Shown here one piece after another: positions 1-6,585 of a stretch of DNA of 21,525 nucleotides; position 1 is the stretch's first letter, and every line of letters starts with the position of its first letter. The translations under genes were made by a program, and so were the position numbers. The notes below the pieces were generated by a model that saw nothing but the letters and a program-made list of their open reading frames with translations, had not been told where the DNA came from and did no database searches. Source of the DNA: Geobacter sp. (GTDB lineage: Bacteria > Desulfobacterota > Desulfuromonadia > Geobacterales > Geobacteraceae). Location of the stretch: NCBI GenBank assembly GCA_003857395.1, contig RPRC01000131.1, positions 1 through 21,525 of the forward strand, given 5' to 3'.

Positions 1-73
1 CCAGTAGTCGTGAGCCAAAATAGTGGACTTTGCCTGATTTCAGTAACTGCACGGAAACTCCTTTATAAATGAG

Positions 74-170
74 GTTTTTAGTTTTTAGTTTTGAGTTGAA
101 AAGCCGTTCAAAGTTCACGGTTCAAAGTTGAACTCGTTCCTCCAACCAAAAACTAAAAACCAAAAACTAA
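74..170. repeat. Heptad tracts forming an inverted pair around short direct repeats
   Basis: Bases 74-93 are three copies of a GTTTTTA-type heptad. Bases 146-170 are the complementary CCAAAAA/CTAAAAA heptads, so the two arms can pair across a loop of about 50 bases. The loop holds a 10-base direct repeat, GTTCAAAGTT, at 106-115 and 120-129. The stop codon of the minus-strand pseudouridine synthase gene (167-169) lies inside the second tract. The tract could act as a 3' end structure for that transcript, but no GC-rich terminator stem is visible. Bases 1-73 hold nothing I recognise. Confidence 0.7.
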
Positions 171-1123
171 GAACTGATTTTTTCAAGGTGTTCAAGAATT
201 CGTCCCATGTCTTCCGGCAGCGGGGAGGAGAATTCCAGATACTCGCCGCTGACCGGATGGAGAAAGCCGAGGGTGCGGGCGTGGAGAGCCTGCCGACCGA
301 GTTTTCGAATCAAGGCCTGAAGCGTCGCATCCTTTAGTCCGGAGAGGCGTCCGGAACTGCCGTACACCGGGTCTCCCAACAAAGGAAAGCCTGCTTCGGA
401 GAGGTGGACGCGAATCTGGTGGGTGCGACCGGTTTCCAGGCGCAGTTCCACCGCCGAAAGAGGGCCGTAGCGGCCGATCACCTTCCAATGGGTAACGGCA
501 TGTTTGCCCCGGCGTGCGGAACCGGACATCTTCTTTCGATCCACCGGGTGGCGGCCGATCTCCGATTCGATCCGCCCCTTATCGGTTTTGGGTGAACCGA
601 AGACCAGGGCAATGTAGACCCGCTTGATGCTGTGTTCCTGGAACTGTCGGGCCAGTTCGAGGTGGGAACGGTCATGCTTCGCCACAACAATCACGCCGCT
701 GGTGTCCTTATCGATCCGGTGCACGATCCCCGGCCGAATCTCGCCGCCAATGCCGGAGAGATCGTCGCAGTGGGACAGGAGCGCGTTCACCAAGGTTCCG
801 TCGCGATTTCCGGCACCGGGATGCACCGACATTCCGGCGACCTTGTTCACCACGATCAGATCGCTGTCCTCGTAAAGAATCGAGAGGGGAATCTCTTCGG
901 CTTGGGGCACGGCAGCTACGGGTGGAGGGATCTCGATGAAGATCTGCTCGCCGCCCTTCAATTTCTGGGAAGGCCTGGGCGGGGAACCATTCACCGTAAT
1001 CATGCCTGACTCAATCAGGCGTTGGACCGCGGAGCGGGTTAGATCGGGAACCTCACGCGTAATAAACTGGTCGAGGCGTTCCGGCGAATTGTCAGAGGGG
1101 TACATCAGTTCTATGCTTTTCAC
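167..1123 (-). CDS. rluD: RluD-type 23S rRNA pseudouridine synthase
   Basis: Isomerises uridine to pseudouridine in structured RNA; RluD acts on helix 69 of 23S rRNA in the cytoplasm. The 318-aa product has an N-terminal S4-like RNA-binding region (about residues 15-65), then the RluA/RluD catalytic domain. The family signature HRIDKDTSG is at residues 135-143, and the first Asp (D138) corresponds to the catalytic residue. A later RTHQIRVHL motif and GDPVYG are also family hallmarks. Length matches RluD (about 320 aa). The start used is GTG at 1123; an ATG at 1105 (MYPSDNS) is also possible, and neither has a strong Shine-Dalgarno sequence. The gene lies 59 bases downstream of the beta-CASP nuclease gene on the same strand. 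Membership in the RluA/RluC/RluD group is firm; the exact target site is by family inference. Confidence 0.9.
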   Translation of the reverse strand: MKSIELMYPSDNSPERLDQFITREVPDLTRSAVQRLIESGMITVNGSPPRPSQKLKGGEQIFIEIPPPVAAVPQAEEIPLSILYEDSDLIVVNKVAGMSVHPGAGNRDGTLVNALLSHCDDLSGIGGEIRPGIVHRIDKDTSGVIVVAKHDRSHLELARQFQEHSIKRVYIALVFGSPKTDKGRIESEIGRHPVDRKKMSGSARRGKHAVTHWKVIGRYGPLSAVELRLETGRTHQIRVHLSEAGFPLLGDPVYGSSGRLSGLKDATLQALIRKLGRQALHARTLGFLHPVSGEYLEFSSPLPEDMGRILEHLEKISS

Positions 1124-1158
1124 TGATACAGAATACAGGAGTTTGAGGGGAAAAAACA

Positions 1159-1186
1159 GTTTTTAGTTTTTGGTTTTTGGTTTTAA
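1159..1186. repeat. TTTTTAG/TTTTTGG heptad tract between two minus-strand genes
   Basis: About four heptads (GTTTTTA, GTTTTTG, GTTTTTG, GTTTT) read on the plus strand. The stop codon of the beta-CASP gene (1183-1185, minus strand) is built into its edge. The tract is the reverse complement of the one at 146-170, so the RNA copies flanking the pseudouridine synthase gene could pair over about 1 kb. Confidence 0.7.
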
Positions 1187-2610
1187 GGAACAAAAATTTC
1201 GGCCTCATCTTTCAAGGCAGCCGCCAAGGCTTTCCTGGCAGTGTCTTCGCCATGCACCAGGCGAATCTCTTTCGGCTTGCAGCGCATGCGCCGGACAAAG
1301 TCCACCAGGTTCCTCTGGTCGGCGTGGGCCGAGTAGCCGCTGATGGTATGAATCCGGGCGCGGATCGGGTAGCGCTGGCCATCGAAGACCACGTAGCCGC
1401 CTTTCGGTCCGTATTCCTGGATGTCACGCCCCGCTGTTCCGGCGGCCTGGTAGCCGACGAACAGCACGTCGGTGCGGGAATCGCCGATCAGTGCCTTGAG
1501 GTAATTGACGATGCGGCCGCCGCTGCACATGCCTCCGGCGGCGATTACCACGCATGGCCGGGCGGTCTTGCGCAGATACGCCACGGTGTTTTCGTGGTCA
1601 GCGTGGCTGTCGATGGTGGTCAGTTGCTCAAAGCTGAGGGGGTGGCGGCCGGCCTGCACCCTCTGGCGGGCTTCGGCGTCCCAGTAGGGCAGGAGTTGCA
1701 GGTAGGCCTCGGTGAAACGACTTGCCAGGGGCGAATCAACGATGATTTCCAGATCATCCCACGGCATGCCTTCGGCTGCCTGCCGTGAGCGGCAGCGGAA
1801 GATGATCTCTTCCAGTTCGTAGAGCAGTTCCTGCGTGCGGCCGATGGCAAAGGCCGGCACCAGCACCACTCCCCGGTCCTGCAGCGCCCGCTCGATAACC
1901 TGCTGCAGTTGTTGACGGCGTTCCTTTCGTCCCTCGTGCCGCCGGTCGCCGTAGGTTGATTCCAGCACCAGCAGGTCAGCCCGGTAGGGCGAGCGGGGTG
2001 CCGGCAGCAGCGGCGTGTAAGGGGCGCCGAGATCACCGGAAAAAACCACGCGCACATCACGGGAGCCGGTTCCTGCCGGCCCCGGGCAGTTGACCTCCAC
2101 ATAGGCCGAGCCGAGGATATGCCCGGCCGGCTGGAGCCGGAGTGTTACGCAGGGCGCGTTGTCGGTTGTAATCTGCTGCCACCGGCCATAGGGCAGGGGA
2201 ACCAGCAGTGTTCTAAGGTGGTCAAGAAACCCTTCGATAAGGCGCTGGTTGTTGGTAACGCCGATCTTCAGTGCGTCTTCCAGCATCAAGGGCAGCAGCA
2301 CCGCCGAGGGTTCGCTGCAGTAGATTGGCCCCTTGAAGCCGGCTGCCAATAAATACGGGATTCTCCCCACATGGTCCAGATGAACATGGGTAACCACCAG
2401 CGCCTTGAGGTGTTCAATCGGAAAATTGATCCGGGATGATGACCGGTCCTGCCCTTCTCCTGCGGCAGGTCCCTCCGGGAGATCGTTCCCCTGGAACAGC
2501 CCGCAGTCCACCAGAATGCCGTCCTCCCGGGAGAGCTGTAGTTCGTGGCAGGAGCCGGTAACGCCGTGCAGGGCGCCGTGGTGGAGTACTTTTGGAAAAA
2601 TATCGCCCAT
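1183..2610 (-). CDS. Beta-CASP metallo-beta-lactamase RNase-like protein
   Basis: Predicted zinc-dependent RNA hydrolase of the metallo-beta-lactamase/beta-CASP superfamily, related to CPSF73/Ysh1-like enzymes. The 475-aa product has the zinc motif HVHLDH at residues 75-80. A metal-ligand Asp sits in the SGDLG motif, and LESTYGDRRH follows. The beta-CASP insertion contains the PAFAIGRTQELLYEL segment. The C-terminal RMMBL part has SGYSAHADQ and LVHGE. The full set of metal-ligand motifs is visible, so the protein is likely active. The ATG at 2610 is preceded by a purine-rich AGGGAAGG on the minus strand, which supports this start. It is probably co-transcribed with the downstream pseudouridine synthase gene, which would make the pair an RNA-processing unit unrelated to the capsule locus. 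The specific RNA substrate cannot be read from sequence. Confidence 0.88.
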   Translation of the reverse strand: MGDIFPKVLHHGALHGVTGSCHELQLSREDGILVDCGLFQGNDLPEGPAAGEGQDRSSSRINFPIEHLKALVVTHVHLDHVGRIPYLLAAGFKGPIYCSEPSAVLLPLMLEDALKIGVTNNQRLIEGFLDHLRTLLVPLPYGRWQQITTDNAPCVTLRLQPAGHILGSAYVEVNCPGPAGTGSRDVRVVFSGDLGAPYTPLLPAPRSPYRADLLVLESTYGDRRHEGRKERRQQLQQVIERALQDRGVVLVPAFAIGRTQELLYELEEIIFRCRSRQAAEGMPWDDLEIIVDSPLASRFTEAYLQLLPYWDAEARQRVQAGRHPLSFEQLTTIDSHADHENTVAYLRKTARPCVVIAAGGMCSGGRIVNYLKALIGDSRTDVLFVGYQAAGTAGRDIQEYGPKGGYVVFDGQRYPIRARIHTISGYSAHADQRNLVDFVRRMRCKPKEIRLVHGEDTARKALAAALKDEAEIFVP

Positions 2611-2839
2611 AAGCCTTCCCTTGTTTCGTTAGCCGCATCAAAGCAGAAACATAAGAAATATTCAATGATTCTAATGTTATTCGTATCAAACGTCTATGCA
2701 TAAATAGCGCAAGAAAAAAATGAAAGCATGAGTTCCGTCAGGTAGTTTTCGAAGCGCGACCAATTACACCTACTCTGCAAGAGAAATCCACGCTTGTCCA
2801 ATACCTTGTCCATGTTTCCTGCCGTATAACGTGCCCTGA
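2611..2839. other. Intergenic region upstream of the beta-CASP gene
   Basis: This AT-rich stretch should hold the promoter for the leftward beta-CASP/pseudouridine synthase pair. I see the Shine-Dalgarno sequence next to 2610 but no convincing -35/-10 pair. Its right side may include further decayed sequence of the adjacent transposase, since an LWW-like remnant appears in another frame near 2900. Confidence 0.3.
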
Positions 2840-3418
2840 GTGCAAGTCTGTCGATGTTGCATGCCATGGGCAGCAGGGAAGAGGTGCTTGATCAGGGCCT
2901 TTGTGGTGGAGAGTGGTGAGGGGTTGACCATAGACACTTTCTCCGCTTTCTTTGATTTCTTCGGCCCAGAGCGGACAGCCAGGCTTGTCAGCATCTGCTG
3001 CGACATATGGACTTCCTATGTTCAGGCAATCAAGTCCAAGGCTCCATAGGAGACACTGGTGTTCGACAAGTTTCATATGGTCCGGCAGTTCACCGCGGAA
3101 GTAAACAAAGTCAGCCGCCAGGAAGTTGTCGAAAAGGACAATGCGCATAAGGGTGTCTTGGGCCGCACCGGTTATATCAGGCTAAAAAACCCGTGGAACC
3201 TGACGGACAGACAGAAGGCCAGCCTCTATTTCCTGGAGACGCTTAATTTGAAGATCCATCGCTATGGTTTCAGAGCGGCAAAGAACTATATCCTGAATTT
3301 CTGTCACTGCAAGGGTGACTTATCGTTGCCTGCTTCCATGCACAGATTTGTGAGAGGATATTTATTTCTAAAGTATTATAACTGGTCGTCCGATAGATTA
3401 AATATAGCCCCGGTCTAG
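2840..3418 (+). pseudogene. ISL3-family transposase remnant, interrupted and deleted
   Basis: Residues read from about 2910 onward (TIDTFSAFFDFFGPERTARL, then CCDIWTSY) resemble the middle of ISL3-type DDE transposases, including the second catalytic Asp in the CDIW segment. A TAG stop at 3047-3049 breaks the frame, which then continues unchanged with TLVFDKFHMVRQF and the family's NPWNLTDRQK segment. After LETLNLKI the reading jumps directly to HRYGFRAAKNYILNF, which belongs near the C-terminus. The segment carrying the catalytic Glu (about 80-100 residues in relatives) therefore seems deleted. The N-terminal zinc-finger/HTH part is also missing. No terminal inverted repeats are recognisable. 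The copy is not functional and probably marks an old insertion at the capsule locus border. The family call is by remembered motifs. Confidence 0.7.
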
Positions 3419-3738
3419 AAAGACACGTCAAGATTAGTAGCTTGGCAAACCTCGAAGGTATCGCAGAACACAGTAAAAAGTTCGGCTGAAGAACATCGCT
3501 TTTCTTCCAGCAGAAATCTCAGGCCCGCCCTGGCAAGACACCTATCGGCTGGCCATAATTTGCTGCCTGCCGCCTCCACTAAGTAAGTCCCGACCTTGGC
3601 GCCAGCGTCGTCCTGTCGACCTGAATAACTGCGTATACAACAAAAACTTGACTTGGTTCGGCGTCGGGAAGTTGACGCCTACATGGTAGTATTTGATAAA
3701 ATTACTGTATTTCAAATAGATGCAGGAGTTGAGAAAAT

Positions 3739-3754
3739 CGGCACAGGTGTTGCA
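3739..3754 (+). promoter_or_regulatory. Candidate sigma-54 (RpoN) promoter
   Basis: The sequence CGGCAC, five bases, TTGCA matches the -24/-12 consensus TGGCAC-N5-TTGCW at all but one position. The invariant GG (3740-3741) and GC (3752-3753) are correctly spaced. Transcription would start near 3765, leaving a leader of about 285 bases before kpsM. No enhancer-binding protein site was identified. One such match can occur by chance, so this is a candidate only. Confidence 0.45.
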
Positions 3755-3971
3755 AATACGTAACAGAGTTGCAAGCAAGGCAAGTTGTATACAAAACACT
3801 AAAGAATCATAAGACGCGGCTAAATAGTCCGGTATTTTAACTATCTGGTAACATATAGTGCCTCGCTGGCGGGGGGCTCATTAGAGTCGGCTGTCAAGGC
3901 CCTAAACCTCCAGAAGTTACCGGCCTACCCTAGAAGCATGTATAGCAGCTGTATTTTGGTGTTGCTCGAAG

Positions 3972-3992
3972 TGACAGTCAAATAGACTGTCA
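3972..3992. promoter_or_regulatory. Perfect inverted repeat upstream of kpsM
   Basis: TGACAGTC (3972-3979) and GACTGTCA (3985-3992) are exact reverse complements around the loop AAATA. The repeat ends 58 bases before the kpsM start. It could be a regulator-binding site or a leader-RNA hairpin. There is no U-tract after it, so it is not a standard intrinsic terminator. Confidence 0.5.
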
Positions 3993-4050
3993 AATTACGC
4001 TGTATGCAAACAAACACTATTTTGAGATTTCAAGGAATTGATTGAGTCCC

Positions 4051-4824
4051 ATGCGTACTGCTATCCAGATACAGAAATCAGTCGTTTTTGCATTTTTCAT
4101 TAGGGAACTGAAAACCCGTTTTGGCAATTATCGACTCGGCTATTTATGGGCACTTCTCGAGCCATTGGGGCATGTGCTTGTAATTACAGTTATTTTTGGT
4201 GCTCTTGGACGTAGAACTATGCCTGGCATCGATTATCCGTTGTTCATCATAACCGGGCTGTTTCCGTTTTTGTTCTTTCGGCATGTTTGGACCCGCTCTG
4301 CCGAGGCTGTCAACTCCAACAGAGCACTGCTTGCTTATCGCTATGTTCAGCCCCTGGACAACATCTGGGCCAGGGTATTGCTGGAGTTGCTCATTTTTAT
4401 TGCCGGATTCGTTGTGTATTTGATTGGGGTAGCTGCTTTTGGAATACCTGTGCTGCCTCACAGGCCCCTTGAAGTATTGTGTGCGTATGCCTTGCTTTTC
4501 ATCTTTGCCATCGGGGTTGGCATCGTTTCGGGGGTCGTTTCAGCTATGTTCCCGGAAGTTAAAAAGTGCATCCCCTTTATAACCCGGCCGCTTTATTTCA
4601 TTTCCGGCGTATTTATTCCACTGTCAGTTGTGCCGGAACAGTATCGTGGTTGGCTATTGTGGAACCCCATTCTGCATGCCCTTGAACTGGCACGTGAGTT
4701 TTATTTTCCCTCTTTCCAAAATGCAGGTGCAACTTGGTACTATCTTGGATTGAGTGCCATGGTTTCTTTATGTTTCGGACTTGCCCTCTACCGACTCACT
4801 CGTTTCAAGTTGCTGGAATCATGA
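4051..4824 (+). CDS. kpsM: Capsule export ABC transporter permease KpsM
   Basis: Inner-membrane permease of the group 2 capsule exporter; with KpsT it moves lipid-linked capsule polysaccharide out of the cytoplasm. The product is an ABC-2 type membrane protein with about six hydrophobic segments. It carries family features such as RELKTRFGNYRLGYLWALLEP near the N-terminus, a RTMPGIDYPLF segment, RPLYFISGVFIPLS and LLWNPILHALELARE. I chose ATG at 4051 (257 aa) because the length and N-terminal alignment match E. coli KpsM (258 aa). An in-frame TTG at 4042 is closer to the AAGGA at 4032-4036 and remains possible. The gene overlaps kpsT by four bases (ATGA), implying translational coupling. First gene of the capsule operon. 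Confidence 0.93.
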   Translation: MRTAIQIQKSVVFAFFIRELKTRFGNYRLGYLWALLEPLGHVLVITVIFGALGRRTMPGIDYPLFIITGLFPFLFFRHVWTRSAEAVNSNRALLAYRYVQPLDNIWARVLLELLIFIAGFVVYLIGVAAFGIPVLPHRPLEVLCAYALLFIFAIGVGIVSGVVSAMFPEVKKCIPFITRPLYFISGVFIPLSVVPEQYRGWLLWNPILHALELAREFYFPSFQNAGATWYYLGLSAMVSLCFGLALYRLTRFKLLES

Positions 4825-5486
4825 TTGAGTTAAAGAACTTAACCAAATGGTACAAAACAAAGAAGGGGCGCCACTACGTGTTCCGAGACGTGAGCGTCGT
4901 GTTCCCCGAAGGAAAAAGCATCGGAATCCTAGGACCGAACGGTGCGGGTAAGTCTACACTCATGCGGATGATCAGTGGAACTGAGTATCCTAATAGCGGC
5001 CGTTTAATTACCAGTAAGAAAATATCCTGGCCGGTGGGGCTTTCGGGTGGCTTTCAGGGGAGCATGAGCGGTCGAGACAATATCAAGTTCATCTGTCGTA
5101 TCTATGGTTTATCACGTGATGAAATTCGTCAGAAGATTGACTATGTTCAGGAGTTCGCCGAAATCGGCGATTATTTCGATATGCCGGTAAATACGTATTC
5201 ATCGGGCATGAAGGGCAAGATCAGCTTCGGACTCAGCATGGCCTTTGATTTTGATTACTATCTCGTGGATGAATGTACATCGGTGGGAGATCAGACGTTC
5301 AAGCACAAGAGCAATAAATTGTTCGACGAGAAACGTCAGAAAGCAAACATTATCATGGTCTCCCACAGTCCAGAAGTGCTGATCCGTAACACAGATATCG
5401 GCGCGGTAATTCAAGACGGAAAAATAAACTTGTTGGATGACATTAAAGATGCGGCTAAATTCTATGGCAAAATCAATAAACGCTAA
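4821..5486 (+). CDS. kpsT: Capsule export ATP-binding protein KpsT
   Basis: Cytoplasmic ATPase subunit paired with KpsM. The 221-aa product has Walker A GPNGAGKST at residues 38-46 and an ABC signature of the KpsT/Wzt-lineage form (YSSGMKGK rather than LSGGQ). Walker B is LVDE in YYLVDECTSVGD, and the switch His is in MVSHSPE. Length equals that of typical KpsT (about 219-220 aa) and there is no carbohydrate-binding C-terminal extension. This places it with Kps systems and not with Wzt proteins that recognise a terminal sugar. The start at 4821 overlaps the kpsM stop. A longer in-frame reading back to 4734 would run inside kpsM and is unlikely. The end overlaps the start of kpsE. Confidence 0.94.
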   Translation: MIELKNLTKWYKTKKGRHYVFRDVSVVFPEGKSIGILGPNGAGKSTLMRMISGTEYPNSGRLITSKKISWPVGLSGGFQGSMSGRDNIKFICRIYGLSRDEIRQKIDYVQEFAEIGDYFDMPVNTYSSGMKGKISFGLSMAFDFDYYLVDECTSVGDQTFKHKSNKLFDEKRQKANIIMVSHSPEVLIRNTDIGAVIQDGKINLLDDIKDAAKFYGKINKR

Positions 5487-6582
5487 TCTGTGGGAAAAAT
5501 GTTTCAAGCTGTCAAAGAGTTTTCTCTTGATTGTGGTTGTTCCATTTCTGCTGATTGCGATCTACTACGGCGTCATCGCTTCGCCTCGCTATGTCAGCGA
5601 ATCCAAGATCACGGTCAGACAGAGCGGCGGCGGCCAGGATGTGGGTTCTCTTGCGGTCAGTATCCTAAGCGGCGGTGGTTCATCATCCCGGGAAGATAAT
5701 CTATATCTGCGCGAATACATCCTGTCCCTCGACATGCTTCAATATCTCGATGCTTCGGTCGGGCTGCGAAAAGCCTATCAGGGGCGGGGAGACTATCTGT
5801 CGAGGCTCCTGCCGTGGGCAAGCCAGGAAGACTTCCTCAACTTTTATCGAAAACATGTTTCGGTGAATTACGATGCCGTGACCGGTGTTCTGACCATTCG
5901 CACCGAAGCGTTTGATCGCGCTTTCGCCCGCCGGATGAACGCCGCCATCATGTACCAATGCGAAAAATTCATCAATGACAACTCCCACCGCATATCCAAT
6001 GAACAGCTACGCTTCATCTCCAGCGAGTTGACTCGCGCCAATGAGGAGTTACTGGCGACGAAGCAAAAGGTGCTTGCCTTCCAGAACCGCCACAATGTGC
6101 TTGATCCGGTCGAACAGGCAAAGGCCATGTCGGCATTTGTGCTTCAACTGGAAGCCGAAGTGGGTCGCCAGGAAGCCGAACTTAGAAACATGCGGACATT
6201 CCTTGCGGAAAACTCGACCCAGGTTGTTGCCTTTCGCGAAAAACTGGGAGCACTCAAACAGCAGTTGCAGAACGAAAAGCAGAAGATATCGGGAGGGCCG
6301 GCCGGCAAACTGAACACGATGTCAAGCCAGTTCATGCTCCTGCAGTTTCAGGCGGAGTTCGCCCTTGATAAATACAAGGCCACTTTGGCTGCCTACGAGA
6401 AGGAGCGGGTAGAGGCATCGCGCAAGGTAAAGAACCTTGTCGTCATAAGTTCGCCCCATCAGCAGGAAGAGGCTGAATATCCCAGACGACAGTATATAAT
6501 TTTCGCCTCGCTGGTCGGGCTGCTGATCCTCTACGGTATCTCCAGACTTATCATTGCCACTATTGAAGATCATAAGGATTGA
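5464..6582 (+). CDS. kpsE: Capsule polysaccharide co-polymerase KpsE (PCP-3)
   Basis: Inner-membrane protein with a large periplasmic domain that links the KpsMT transporter to the OPX protein KpsD. There is an N-terminal membrane segment (about residues 18-38), then RYVSESKITV, a long periplasmic helical/coiled-coil region with HRISNEQLRFISSEL and NRHNVLDP, the VVISSP motif, and a C-terminal membrane segment ending in IATIEDHKD. All of these parallel E. coli KpsE (382 aa). I place the start at ATG 5464 (372 aa), overlapping kpsT by 23 bases. In-frame ATGs at 5437 and 5449 are alternatives, and none has a clear Shine-Dalgarno sequence, consistent with coupling to kpsT. kpsD follows three bases after the stop. 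Confidence 0.93.
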   Translation: MAKSINANLWEKCFKLSKSFLLIVVVPFLLIAIYYGVIASPRYVSESKITVRQSGGGQDVGSLAVSILSGGGSSSREDNLYLREYILSLDMLQYLDASVGLRKAYQGRGDYLSRLLPWASQEDFLNFYRKHVSVNYDAVTGVLTIRTEAFDRAFARRMNAAIMYQCEKFINDNSHRISNEQLRFISSELTRANEELLATKQKVLAFQNRHNVLDPVEQAKAMSAFVLQLEAEVGRQEAELRNMRTFLAENSTQVVAFREKLGALKQQLQNEKQKISGGPAGKLNTMSSQFMLLQFQAEFALDKYKATLAAYEKERVEASRKVKNLVVISSPHQQEEAEYPRRQYIIFASLVGLLILYGISRLIIATIEDHKD

Positions 6583-6585
6583 TCC

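Larger units (their letters stand above)
3419..4050. other. Gene-free region upstream of the kps operon
   Basis: About 630 bases without a credible gene; the reading frames here are short and show no family features. It contains a 9-bp inverted repeat pair (GTATACAAC at 3633-3641, GTTGTATAC at 3784-3792) and a small GGCGTC/GACGCC hairpin (3660-3679). It also holds a sigma-54-like promoter (3739-3754), a strong inverted repeat at 3972-3992 and an AAGGA Shine-Dalgarno sequence at 4032-4036. It is the only long non-coding gap ahead of the plus-strand capsule genes, so it is the natural place for their control region. Confidence 0.5.

Noticed and set aside
404..1009. Long plus-strand frames opposite the pseudouridine synthase gene
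   Set aside because: They are antisense shadows of a gene with clear family motifs and have no protein features of their own.
2738..3148. 136-codon minus-strand frame over the transposase remnant
   Set aside because: The plus strand has recognisable transposase motifs in this interval; the minus frame shows none.
3542..3799. 85-codon minus-strand frame in the gap before kpsM
   Set aside because: Low-complexity hydrophobic residues, no ribosome binding site and no family resemblance; it overlaps the inverted repeats and the candidate promoter.
4734..4820. N-terminal extension of kpsT to an upstream ATG
   Set aside because: It would lie inside kpsM, is not found in KpsT proteins, and the ATGA junction at 4821 gives the expected MIELKNLTK start.
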